Of a stretch of 64,000 nucleotides of DNA, positions 1 to 8,106 are shown one piece after another. This DNA comes from Acidobacteriota bacterium (GTDB lineage: Bacteria; Acidobacteriota; Thermoanaerobaculia; Multivoradales; Multivoraceae): NCBI GenBank assembly GCA_026707545.1, contig JAPOWR010000001.1, positions 558,001 to 622,000 on the forward strand, read 5' to 3'. Numbering within the stretch: position 1 is the stretch's first letter; every line of letters begins with the position of its first letter. Under the pieces are notes generated by a model. That model saw nothing but the letters and a program-made list of their open reading frames with translations. It did no database searches and was not told the DNA's origin. Both the position numbers and the translations under genes were made by a program.

Positions 1-344
1 ATCGCATTCCGTTGAGCCGACAGGCTATCGAGGTACTAGAGAGGGCGGGCACCCTGACTGGCGGCGAGGGTCTCGTGTTCAACGGTCAGAGAGCAGGTCG
101 CCCAGTGGCGGATAGAACGATCGGGAAGCTGTTTCGAGATCTCGATCTTTCCGGGACTCCCCATGGTCTCCGATCCAGCTTCCGGTCGTGGGCGGCGGAG
201 ACGGACGTTCGCCGCGAAGTGGCGGAGCAGGCGCTTGGTCATGTGGTTCGAAACCAGGTGGAGGCTGCGTATCAGCGCTCCGACCTACTCGAACAGCGAC
301 GCGAAGTCATGCAGGCTTGGGCGGATGCGGTCGATCCGCAATGA
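1..344 (+). CDS. Tyrosine recombinase / P4-type integrase, 3' end only
   Basis: The reading frame is open from the left edge (first full codon at base 3), so only the C-terminal catalytic part is present. Visible active-site elements are the HGLRSSFRSW box (His-x-x-Arg), the GH of ALGHVV and the Tyr of EAAYQRSD, in the spacing of tyrosine recombinases. The tail, with QRREVMQAWAD, is typical of P4/prophage-type integrases. The leading IPLSRQAIEVL segment also matches that family. It would catalyse site-specific integration and excision of the element that follows. The first catalytic Arg is outside the window, so activity cannot be judged. Confidence 0.88.
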   Translation, partial: RIPLSRQAIEVLERAGTLTGGEGLVFNGQRAGRPVADRTIGKLFRDLDLSGTPHGLRSSFRSWAAETDVRREVAEQALGHVVRNQVEAAYQRSDLLEQRREVMQAWADAVDPQ

Positions 345-413
345 GACTCTACACAGCAGGTGCCTGTTCGCGGTGTTGCTAGAATCTCCCTCCTGACCGA
401 CCCGGCGAGGCAG

Positions 414-620
414 ATGCGGTTGACGATCGAAACAGAGTGCGAGGACGATGGCCGCTGGCTTGCGGAGGTCATTGAGCTCCCGGGCGCGATGGCGTACGGC
501 GAGAGCCGCGAAGACGCAACGAGGCGAGTGAAGGCGTTGGCGCTTCGCGTTGTTGCCGAGCGGTTGGAACAAGGTGAACCCTCGCCGAGGCCGAACACCA
601 TCCAGTTCGCCGCCGCGTGA
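414..620 (+). CDS. hicB: HicB-like antitoxin
   Basis: A 68-residue protein beginning MRLTIETECEDDGRWLAEV and continuing IELPGAMAYGESREDATRRV. This is the partial RNase-H-like fold of the HicB/UPF0150 family: an acidic first strand, a proline-glycine turn and a helix starting with E-A-type residues. It is predicted to bind and neutralise the HicA toxin encoded immediately downstream, with which it overlaps by 4 bases. ATG 414 was chosen over an upstream start at 360 because the family begins at this strand. No C-terminal DNA-binding domain is visible, so autoregulation may be weak or carried out differently. Confidence 0.8.
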   Translation: MRLTIETECEDDGRWLAEVIELPGAMAYGESREDATRRVKALALRVVAERLEQGEPSPRPNTIQFAAA

Positions 621-829
621 GCGCCTGGCCAGCCGTCAAGGCTCGACGCGTGCTGGCGGCCCTGTTGCGCATCGGTTGGCGCGTCGAGCGCTCCTCGGGA
701 TCTCACAAGACTCTCTCGCGCCGCGGTTGGGCGAAGTACGTGTTCGCGTTTCGGTCCGGTGAAGAGATCGGGCCGCGCATGTTGTCTCGGATCGCCAAGA
801 GAACAGGTCTGAGCCCGGACGACCTCTGA
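617..829 (+). CDS. hicA: HicA-like mRNA interferase toxin
   Basis: A 70-residue basic protein with the HicA/YcfA double-stranded-RNA-binding-like fold. The conserved glycine-serine-histidine is seen in SSGSHKTLSRRGW; that His is the catalytic residue in the family. The C-terminal half ends in GLSPDDL, typical of HicA. The GTG start overlaps the hicB stop (GTGA), giving translational coupling with the antitoxin made first. Predicted function is translation-independent mRNA cleavage when HicB is lost, stabilising the mobile element. In most described pairs hicA comes first; here the order is hicB-hicA. Confidence 0.8.
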   Translation: MSAWPAVKARRVLAALLRIGWRVERSSGSHKTLSRRGWAKYVFAFRSGEEIGPRMLSRIAKRTGLSPDDL

Positions 830-1150
830 GACCGGGGGCGTGGAGGCTTGCCGCGCGCCAGATCCAGTCTTCGTAGCTTGGATAGCTCTCGTTCCTCCCT
901 TGTGGTCAGAAGGGCGAGAACCAGCGGCGGAGGACGCCGGGCGGCCCGCTCTTCGTAGTAGCGTAGGATCACTGCCGCCTTGGAACGTGCAGCCTAGCTG
1001 GGGCGGTCGGCGCAGCTGGCTGTCCCGGCCTTGCCCGGTGTCCGAGTCAGAAGCTAGCAGACCCCACGTGCTACGCTCGCTGCGCTCACTCCGCCCGAGG
1101 GGCTAGCGAGGGAGGGCCTGCGGCCCCCCCGTCGAACCCCCCGCCCAGAC
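830..1150. other. Intergenic region with candidate oriT
   Basis: There is no convincing gene between hicA and mobC. The last 90 bases are rich in short inverted repeats. One is GGGCC-TGC-GGCCC at 1114-1126; another is the near-symmetric TACGCTCGCTGCGCTCA near 1072-1088. In ColE1-like and MOBP-type mobilization modules, oriT lies directly upstream of the mobC gene, so this is where a nick site would be expected. No nick-site consensus could be recognised with certainty. Confidence 0.35.
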
Positions 1151-1510
1151 ATGGCCACGCCCCACCGCACAGCGATCGCGCACTGCCGCGTCACCGCGGC
1201 CGAGCTGGCGGAGTGGCGGGCCAAGGCCGAGAGCGCCGGCACGACGCTCTCGGAGTTGATGCGGGCGGCGATGCGCCGGACCCGCACATGGACCGCGGAG
1301 GACTCCGCGGCGGTGCGCGAGCGCTCGCGGCAGGTTGCCCGCATCGGGAACAACCTGAACCAGATCGCCCGCTGGGCGAACCGCTACCGCGGCGCCGCCG
1401 ACGCGGCCCAGGTGATCGCACACCTGGTCGCCCTCGATCGCGAGGTCCGCGAACTGACGCTGACCCGCGATCCCCACGTTCCGCCGCGCGAGGAGGAAGG
1501 CCCGTGCTGA
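1151..1510 (+). CDS. mobC: MobC-like relaxosome accessory protein
   Basis: A 119-residue protein. The N-terminal half (residues about 8-40) reads as a ribbon-helix-helix DNA-binding domain (RVTAAELAEWRAKAESAG). It is followed by the MobC family signature RIGNNLNQIARWANRY at about residues 63-78. MobC proteins bind oriT and help the relaxase open the nick region. The stop codon overlaps the GTG start of the relaxase gene by 7 bases, so the two are translationally coupled. The length matches the family. Confidence 0.88.
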   Translation: MATPHRTAIAHCRVTAAELAEWRAKAESAGTTLSELMRAAMRRTRTWTAEDSAAVRERSRQVARIGNNLNQIARWANRYRGAADAAQVIAHLVALDREVRELTLTRDPHVPPREEEGPC

Positions 1511-2892
1511 TCACGTTCGCCAAGCACGGCCAGGGCAGCGCGGCGGCCGCGGCGGACTATCTCCTCGCCGACCGGGATCACGCCGGCAAGGAGCGGGCCG
1601 AGGTCACGGTGCTGCGCGGCGATCCGCACCAGGTCGCCCAGGTCGCCGACTCCCTGGACTTCGAGCACCGCTACCGCAGCGCCGTGATCGCCTGGGCGCC
1701 CGAGGATGACCCGACGGACCGGGAGATCGAGGAGACGCTCGACCAGTTCGAGTACGTCTCCTGGTCCGGCCTCGAGCCGGACCGCTACGCCTGGTCGGCG
1801 GTGCTTCACCGGGACGATGACGGCGGCGCGCACGTGCATGTCCTGGCCGCCCGCGTGGAGCTTGAGACCGGCAAGAGCCACAACATCGCCCCTCCCGGCT
1901 GGGAGAGGACCTACGGCCTGCTCGAGCGTGCGCTGAACCACGAACACGGCTGGGCGCGGCCGGACGACCCGGCCCGCGCCCGGTCCACCCGGCCGGGCCG
2001 GTTCCCGGCCGACGCCGCCGACCGAGACGCCATCGACGACTACCTCCGCCAGCGGGTCGCCGCGGGTCTCGTCCACGACCGCGCCGGCGTGGTCGCCGCG
2101 TTCGAGGAGGCCGGCTACGAGGTGCCGCGCCAGGGCAAGAACTATCTGACCGTGGCCCACCCGGAGACCGGGCAGCGGTTGCGGCTGAAAGGAACCCTCT
2201 ATGAGCAAGACTTCCAAGCCGCCGAGCTTCGCCGACAGGTTGAAAGAGCAGACGGCGACAGACCAGGAGGCGATCGAGACCTACGGCCGCCAGATGCAGG
2301 ACGCAGCGAAAGAGCAGCTGCGCGAGCTTGGCGAGACCTTGAGGCGATATGCCGGGCACGAGCTGACGCAAACCACGAGCGCTATCCGCCAGCAGGCCCG
2401 CCGGTCGATCGCGGCGCAGTGGATCCGGAGCCTGGTGATCGGCCTCGGAGTCTGCATGGGCATCTGGTCGAGTCTCTGGGCGGTCGGGCAGTGGCAGCAC
2501 CGCGAGATCAGGGAGAAGATCGAACTCCTCGACTACCTCGACCAGCAGATCGAAGATCGGAACCAGACGCTCGACGAACTGAGCCAGGAGGTGGAGTAGA
2601 CGATGACCGAACTGGAGCGCTTGCTCGCCGCATCCTTGAAGAGGCTCGACGCCGAGCACGCCGCCTCCGTCAGGCAGCTGAACGCGTCCGTCTCGCAGTT
2701 GAACGGTCGGGTCGACGCTTTGCTGAGCGACTATCAGCAGCTCGTGGCCGAGTACGAGAGGCTGGCGAGCGCGTACAGTCGGCTCGAAGCCGACATGAAC
2801 TCAATCGTCCAGGCGTCGAGAGGACGGTGAACAGGCTCCGCCAGATCGCCAGGGAGGACCGAGACCGCGACGGGTTCGATCGGGACCGGTGA
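1504..2892 (+). CDS. mobA: MobA-type relaxase (MOBP/ColE1-like)
   Basis: A 462-residue relaxase that would nick oriT and pilot the transferred strand. Motif I carries the candidate nucleophile Tyr19 (AAADYLLAD). Motif III carries the metal-binding histidines His102, His110 and His112 (LHRDDDGGAHVHV), with Asn127 in KSHNIAPPGW. The open frame extends upstream to 1213, but GTG 1504 starts exactly at the conserved VLITFAKHGQGS and overlaps mobC. The catalytic domain ends at about residue 230. The remaining C-terminal half is Arg- and Asp-rich low-complexity sequence, and from 2201 it shares its DNA with two small genes in another frame. That tail may be constrained mainly by those embedded genes. 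Confidence 0.87.
   Translation: MLITFAKHGQGSAAAAADYLLADRDHAGKERAEVTVLRGDPHQVAQVADSLDFEHRYRSAVIAWAPEDDPTDREIEETLDQFEYVSWSGLEPDRYAWSAVLHRDDDGGAHVHVLAARVELETGKSHNIAPPGWERTYGLLERALNHEHGWARPDDPARARSTRPGRFPADAADRDAIDDYLRQRVAAGLVHDRAGVVAAFEEAGYEVPRQGKNYLTVAHPETGQRLRLKGTLYEQDFQAAELRRQVERADGDRPGGDRDLRPPDAGRSERAAARAWRDLEAICRARADANHERYPPAGPPVDRGAVDPEPGDRPRSLHGHLVESLGGRAVAAPRDQGEDRTPRLPRPADRRSEPDARRTEPGGGVDDDRTGALARRILEEARRRARRLRQAAERVRLAVERSGRRFAERLSAARGRVREAGERVQSARSRHELNRPGVERTVNRLRQIAREDRDRDGFDRDR
2201..2599 (+). CDS. MbeB-like mobilization protein nested inside the relaxase gene
   Basis: A 132-residue protein read in a different frame within the relaxase coding sequence. It starts MSKTSKPPSFADRLKEQT, has a long amphipathic helical stretch, then one clear membrane segment (SLVIGLGVCMGIWSSLWAV, about residues 77-96), then a C-terminal helix rich in Glu and Gln. 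An N-terminal helical region followed by a hydrophobic segment matches the plan of ColE1 MbeB, which links the relaxosome to the membrane. An AAAGGAACC-type ribosome-binding site precedes ATG 2201. The amino-acid composition is far more protein-like than the overlapping relaxase tail, which supports this frame as real. Confidence 0.72.
   Translation: MSKTSKPPSFADRLKEQTATDQEAIETYGRQMQDAAKEQLRELGETLRRYAGHELTQTTSAIRQQARRSIAAQWIRSLVIGLGVCMGIWSSLWAVGQWQHREIREKIELLDYLDQQIEDRNQTLDELSQEVE
2603..2830 (+). CDS. MbeD-like small coiled-coil protein nested inside the relaxase gene
   Basis: A 75-residue protein, MTELERLLAASLKRLDAEH onward, with heptad-like spacing of Leu and Val throughout (QLNASVSQLNGRVDALLSD). 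It is predicted to be an extended coiled coil. It begins 3 bases after the stop of the MbeB-like gene, preceded by an AGGAGG sequence, and lies wholly inside the relaxase gene. Its order and size match mbeD of ColE1, whose product is a small coiled-coil mobilization/entry-exclusion protein. The relationship rests on position, size and fold rather than on recognisable sequence identity. Confidence 0.62.
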   Translation: MTELERLLAASLKRLDAEHAASVRQLNASVSQLNGRVDALLSDYQQLVAEYERLASAYSRLEADMNSIVQASRGR

Positions 2893-3452
2893 ACGCGTTG
2901 GCGGTCAGGCCTCGGCCCTCGCTACGCCTCCGGCCCACAAGCCCGTTCGTCGTCGGCTGACAACCGGTTCTGGAGGCGCTAGCTAGCTAGGCGCACTGTG
3001 CCGCGCCCACTACTCCTGCCGCGCTGAGTGCGGCAACTCCTTCGCGGCCGCGCCCCACGGCAGGGCATTCCGACTCCGGTGACCCGCTTGGACCGCCGCT
3101 TCTTACGGCGGGCCGCGGATCGGGCGTGCGCTCGCGGGTCTTGCTTCGTCGACACTTATCAAGTGCTATGTGTCGATCGGTACGCGGCTGGCCAGCACGG
3201 CGCTCGTGGAGCGGGTCGAGGGATTGTGGGGCCGCGTTTTGACCAGCCTGGACGGACATAGGCCCGCGGATGACCTGCATGTGGCCGGCCCTCCGCCAGG
3301 GCGAGTTCCACCGTGGGCAGAGGTCCGTCGGCTTGCCTGGATCGGCTGAAGCTATCTAACAAATGCGAGATGCAGGGAGATTCACTTCCTGTCAAGCTTT
3401 GCGGGACCGAAGACAACCCCACTTGAGCTTGAGCGCGAGGAGACGAATAGGC
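2893..3452. other. Long non-coding stretch between the mob block and the surface-protein gene
   Basis: About 560 bases with no convincing gene in any frame. It contains an imperfect palindrome around GCTAGCTAGC at 2976-2994 and an inverted repeat at 3149-3176. The rest looks like decayed or regulatory sequence. A purine-rich GAGGAG at 3437-3442 lies 10 bases upstream of ATG 3453 and is the best ribosome-binding site for the gene that follows. Confidence 0.5.
3149..3176. repeat. Inverted repeat, possible operator
   Basis: TCGACAC at 3149-3155 is the exact reverse complement of GTGTCGA at 3170-3176. The spacer contains a second short palindrome, CACTTATCAAGTG. Local base composition is more AT-rich than the surroundings. 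It may be an operator left by a lost regulator or toxin-antitoxin gene, but nothing adjacent confirms that. Confidence 0.3.
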
Positions 3453-3463
3453 ATGATTCTTGC

Positions 3464-3497
<34 letters not shown>

Positions 3498-3499
3498 TC

Positions 3500-5317
3500 T
3501 TGGTCGATGGCGCACGCTTCTCAAGGCCGCGCGCCCGTGTCCGCAGAGCGGGCGCATACACGCTCGCAGCCCTCGCCCTGACGCTGTCGCTGCCCGGGGC
3601 GGCGCAGGCGCAGACGGTGGTCCAACTGGTGGGCAACCTCGATCAGACGACGAGCGCCACCATTCCGCGCCTGAACGCTGACTATCGCCAGGCGTTCACG
3701 ACTGGCGACTCCGCGGCCGGCTACAGGCTGACCAGGGTGGACCTGAGGATGCAGAGGGTTGGCGGCACGTTGCCGGCCTACAGCATGACCATCCAGTCGG
3801 ACTCGTCCGGGAGTCCGGGAACGATCGTGGGCACACTGACGAACCCGGCCCTGCCCACTTCGTTCGGGACCGTCCAGTTCACATCCGCCTCCGGCATCGA
3901 CCTGGCTGCCGGCACGACGTACCACATCGTGATCGACGTCAGCGGGAACCCGACCACCGACACAGCGTTCAGGACAACGGCGTCCACACTGGAGAACGGC
4001 GCGGCGGGCTGGAGCGCTGCGGACGCAGCGCTCGGCCGGAGCTGGAACAGCGTGGGTTCTTGGATCGTTCAGGCTTACGTGATCCAGTTCGCCATCTACG
4101 GCTACGAAGCAAGTGCGCCGCCTGAACCCCCCGCGGACCCACCGGCCGTTCCCGAGCGGCTCCAGGTGACACCCCGTCCCTCCGGACTCCACGTCAGTTG
4201 GAGGCCGCCGGTCACCGGCGAGCGTTCCCTGCCGGTCACGGGCTACAACCTGAACTGGCGCGAAGCCAGCGCCGAGGACTGGACCGTCGTGCACTTGGCT
4301 GCCGGCGACGACTATGCGATCGACAGCAGCGTCATTCGCCACACGATCGACGGGCTCGACAACGGCACGCTCTACGAGGTCCGCGTCCAGGCACTAAGCG
4401 ACGCCGGCAAAGGCCCCTGGTCGCCCACCGCCAGCGGCACGCCCGTGGTGCCGTGGCTGGCGCCGTACTGGCAGGGCAACGGCGGCTTCGTCGTCCGCCC
4501 GTCCGACGGCCGGTCGGCGGTGGTCCGGATCCACTGCGGCGGACGTCGCCGCACGAGCCGGGAGTACGCCGGCGACGACGGCCTGATCGTGCGGGACATT
4601 CAACGGTGCCTCGGTAAGGACGGGCGACCGTACCCGGGGGACCTGATCTTCGAGGGGATCGAGGACGGCGGCTGGTACTGGCTCAACGGCGACCGGAACG
4701 TGGCGGTCGCCCCGCTGGTCGTCAAAGCGTCGCTCAACGGCGAGCTGAGGCCGCCGGTCCCCGGCGGCGTCACCGCGAGCCCGTCGGGCGACTCCCGCTT
4801 CGTCCGGGAGGTCACCGGGAGGCTCTACGGCACCCTGATGGTCCACGAGGGGAACGGGATGATGGGCATCGTTCCGCACCTGGTCGACATGGAAGGCGAC
4901 GGCGCGCACGTAGCGCCGTACTGGAAGGGCCGCGGCGGGATCGTCGGCCGGCCGCTAGACGGCGAATCGGCGGAGGTCCGCCTGTCGTGCGGAGACGGCG
5001 AAGCGGAGACGTTCACGCTGGAACCCGGCGAGGACGGGATCATCGTCACCCTGCTGCCCCGGCGCTGCTTCGACAGCGACGGCGCCGCGATCGCGGGCCA
5101 CCTGGAGGCGGACGGTTTCGAGGACGGTGTGTGGTACTGGATCAACGCTTCGGTGCCGTTCGCCGCGCCCCTGGTCGCCAGGGATCGGGGGGAGGACGAG
5201 TTGACCGTGCCGCTGATCCCGGCAGGCGTGGAAGCGGAGGAAGGACCGCTGGGGACGATGTTCTCCCGTGGCAACCTGACCGGCGTCGTTCCCAGGTTGC
5301 GGACGGCCCCGCCGTAA
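3500..5317 (+). CDS. Secreted fibronectin type III protein with a duplicated C-terminal domain
   Basis: A large secreted protein. The signal peptide is RRAGAYTLAALALTLSLPG followed by AAQAQ. A beta-rich domain (about residues 40-195, similar to choice-of-anchor type domains) follows. A Pro-rich linker then leads into a fibronectin type III domain (about 215-315, ending GTLYEVRVQALSDAGKGPWS). Two tandem copies of a roughly 150-residue domain close the protein, starting APYWQGNGGFVVRP (about 321) and APYWKGRGGIVGRP (about 472), each with a conserved Cys pair and a GxWYW motif. The listed TTG start has no ribosome-binding site. The good site serves ATG 3453, which is out of frame across the CCAG repeat. 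It is probably a surface adhesin or binding protein whose expression is switched. Confidence 0.8.
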   Translation: MVDGARFSRPRARVRRAGAYTLAALALTLSLPGAAQAQTVVQLVGNLDQTTSATIPRLNADYRQAFTTGDSAAGYRLTRVDLRMQRVGGTLPAYSMTIQSDSSGSPGTIVGTLTNPALPTSFGTVQFTSASGIDLAAGTTYHIVIDVSGNPTTDTAFRTTASTLENGAAGWSAADAALGRSWNSVGSWIVQAYVIQFAIYGYEASAPPEPPADPPAVPERLQVTPRPSGLHVSWRPPVTGERSLPVTGYNLNWREASAEDWTVVHLAAGDDYAIDSSVIRHTIDGLDNGTLYEVRVQALSDAGKGPWSPTASGTPVVPWLAPYWQGNGGFVVRPSDGRSAVVRIHCGGRRRTSREYAGDDGLIVRDIQRCLGKDGRPYPGDLIFEGIEDGGWYWLNGDRNVAVAPLVVKASLNGELRPPVPGGVTASPSGDSRFVREVTGRLYGTLMVHEGNGMMGIVPHLVDMEGDGAHVAPYWKGRGGIVGRPLDGESAEVRLSCGDGEAETFTLEPGEDGIIVTLLPRRCFDSDGAAIAGHLEADGFEDGVWYWINASVPFAAPLVARDRGEDELTVPLIPAGVEAEEGPLGTMFSRGNLTGVVPRLRTAPP

Positions 5318-5492
5318 CGCGCCGGGCGGAGCGGTCCTCGGAGCCGGCCGCGATCGAGTCCTGCGCGCGTTCGGCGTTTCGGCGTGCGGTGCCGACTCCG
5401 TCGAGGCTGTCGACTGGTCAGGCTAAGTTAGCTTGCATGACTTCGCGCCGATGGCCTTCTTGCCTCTCGCCCGCCGGTGCTACGCTCAGACG

Positions 5493-5639
5493 ATGTTCTG
5501 GCTACTCCTAGTGATCGGCGTCGTTGCCGCGAGCCTGAGCCTGGAGTCCGACAAGCGCCGTTCGGGTCAACACGGTGAGTGCGGCTGCGTCCTTTGCAGT
5601 CTCGGTGAGATCGTTGGTATCAAGCGGGCGGACTGGTAG
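5493..5639 (+). CDS. Possible small single-pass membrane protein
   Basis: A 48-codon frame from ATG 5493. It encodes an N-terminal hydrophobic helix (MFWLLLVIGVVAASLSL), then a charged stretch and a CGCVLC cysteine motif, ending KRADW. The hydrophobic start and Cys cluster resemble a small membrane or metal-binding peptide, but no homologue is recognised and there is no strong ribosome-binding site. The longer frame from 5433 adds nothing convincing. It could be chance. Confidence 0.3.
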   Translation: MFWLLLVIGVVAASLSLESDKRRSGQHGECGCVLCSLGEIVGIKRADW

Positions 5640-5828
5640 GGCGCAGAGCCATCACCGGACTTGCAAGAGCCCACCAGCGCGCTCCGCCTCGAAGAAGCTG
5701 CCAGAAATCCAGACCCGCGCCGGTTGCCGAGGGAAACTCGCTACAGACAGGTAGCTCTGGGGAAGCGACGAGCACGGGGACTAGGAAGGGGACACAACCG
5801 TTAGAGTGTCGCCTAAAGTCCTTTGTTT

Positions 5829-7985
5829 TCAAGACCTTAGTTGGTCTGTAGCGATGCCGTTCTGGAAGCCGAACGGGGTGAGTGACCGGTTGTAGGCGCC
5901 GCTGCGGGCGATGCCGGCCGCGAACAGGTCGGAGTGGGCGAGCAGGTTGGCGGTCATGAAGGCGCCGTAGCTGTGGCCGCCGATGGCGATCCGGTCGGGG
6001 TCGGCGACGCCGAGTTCGACGACCCTGTCGATCGCCGCCTTCGCGCTCGAGACGAGCTGCTCGACGTAGGTGTCGTTCGCCGTCTCGCCCTCGCCGACGA
6101 TCGGCATCGCCGGTCCGTCCAGGATCGCGTAGCCCTGGGTCAGTAGCAGCAGATGCGAGGCGCCGCGCAGGGTGGTGAAACGGTGGGGCGAGCCGGTCAC
6201 CTGGCTCGCCGCGTTGACGTTCGTGAACTCGCGCGGATAGGCCCAGAGCAGCATCGGCGGGCGGTCGCCCTCCTGGTAGCCGGGCGGCAGGTAGAGGGTC
6301 GCCGACAGGCCGACTCCGTCCTCGCGCTCGTAGGTCAGTAGCCGCTTTTCGACCTGCCGGAGGATCGGCGCCGGGTCGCTGAAGTCGGTCAGGGCGCGCC
6401 GGTCGCCTGTCGAGAGGTCCGTCGCGAAGTAGTTGGGCGGCTCCGTGGTGCTCTCGCGGCGGGTCAGGAGCGAGCCGCCGTCTGCCGAAAGCACGGCAAC
6501 AGCCGTTTCATAGGTCCCGGACTCACTGCGGAAAAGGCGCTCCGTGGCCAGGGTGTCGAGATTCAGACGGTCGACGAAGGGCAGGTCGCCTTCGGGCGAG
6601 GCGCCGCGGCCGACGAGGTAGATGCTGTCGCCGTCCTGCAGGACCACGGAGCTCGCGGTGCCGCCCCCAGGCCGCTGCCACGGGAACCCCGGATCGCCGT
6701 AGCGATCCTCGGCGCTACGGTCGAACAGCGTCCGCGGCTCGTCGCCGCCGACATCGAGCAAGGAGGTACGGAACCAGCGGGTCTCGCGGTCGTACTCGTT
6801 GACCAGGGCGGTGCCGTCGGCTGTCCAGCCGATCCCCGTGAAGCGGTACTCCGTGCGGGTCAGCTCCCGCGGTTCGCCGTCGAACGGCGCGTCGACCGCG
6901 AACAGATGGTCGCGGTGCGGAACCTCGGCCTTCGGGTCGCCGCCGTCCTGCGCCTCGCTCCAGACGAGCGTGGCCGGCGCCGTGGGATTCCAGCGGTGAC
7001 CTCGCGGCCCGGTGGGAACGCCGCCGATCGGCACGGCGTCGGCGAGCGGCAGGTTCGCCACGGTTGCGACCTTGCCGCCGTCCCGGGTCCACACTTCAAC
7101 TGCACGCGGGAAGCGGCTCGCCGGATGTAGCCAGGAGAAGGGACGCTCGAGCCGCTCGACGAGCACCTGGCGGCTGTCCGGAGCGCCGGAGACACGCATG
7201 AAGAGGCCGGGCTCGCCGATCTGGGTCCGCTTCCCGGTGGCCAGGTCGACTGTCTCGATCCGGCTCGTGAAGTGGTACTCGAACAGCGCTTCGTCGTGGG
7301 CGTTCGCGAGCAGGTCCTGGTAGGTGCGTACCGGCGACAGGCGCCCATCGTGCTCCTGGATGTTCGGTCCGTCGGGCTGGCGCGGCGGCGACGGCGGCGC
7401 GCCCCTTCCGGGCACCCGGAAGCGGCAGAGCACGCCGCTCGAATCGAACAGCCATTCGCACGGGTTCCCCCACGTCGCATTGAGCGATGCCGAAGTAAGC
7501 GCTCTCGGCTTGCCGCTCCCGATGTCGACGACCCAGAGCTCGATCCCCGTGTCGCGGAGGACGGCGTAGGAGAGGTGAGCGCCGTCGGGTGAGAACCGCG
7601 GCCAGCCGAGCGTTGTGCCGCGGGGCGCCTCAATCCGGAGGCCGCCGTCGACCGGCTCGCCGTCGACGCGGCGAATCGTCAGCGCCGCGGTCTCGGGCGC
7701 CCGCCAGGGTCCGCTGTTGCGCGGGTCGATCCGGTAGCCCGCCAGACGCTCCAGCGGCCGCGCCTGCCAGGAGATCGGCGGCATGCTTCGTCCCTCCGTC
7801 AGCAGAATCACGTCCCGGTTCGGGCTCACGAGCACGCCGGGAGTCGGCGGCGCGTCGAGGATGTCGACGATCTCCTGCGGCGGGGTGAGATAGCCGCCGG
7901 CAGAACCGGGGTGCGACTGCGCCGCGGCCGCGTCGAGGAAGGCGAAAGTGAGTAGCGAGCAGGCGATGGCGATAGCTGATCTCAT
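5829..7985 (-). pseudogene. S9-family serine peptidase truncated at its C-terminus
   Basis: A 718-codon remnant of a secreted S9 (prolyl-oligopeptidase-like) peptidase. ATG 7985 is preceded by GAGGAG and begins a signal peptide (MRSAIAIACSLLTFAF then LDAAAAQ). A beta-propeller region is followed by the alpha/beta-hydrolase domain, with the nucleophile motif GGHSYGAFMTANLL near residue 678. The conserved RSGAYNRSLTPFGFQN is reached, then the frame continues for nine unrelated residues to a stop. The remaining segment of about 80-100 residues, which carries the catalytic Asp and His in this family, is absent. The protein should be inactive. Truncation coincides with the proposed edge of the mobile element. 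Confidence 0.82.
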
Positions 7986-8106
7986 GGCGAACTCCTCCGT
8001 CAGGACTTCGTGAACCATACCGGCGATGTCGAAGCTAGCCGGTGCACCGTTCGCTAGCATCTTGCCTCCGCCGCTGCCGGCGGGTCAGCGACGAGGAGGA
8101 TGCGGC

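Noticed and set aside
703..972. Minus-strand frame of 89 codons opposite hicA
   Set aside because: Overlaps the well-supported HicA gene; Arg/Leu-rich shadow.
5620..5832. Minus-strand frame of 70 codons next to the truncated peptidase
   Set aside because: No similarity to the missing peptidase end, no ribosome-binding site and no recognisable features.
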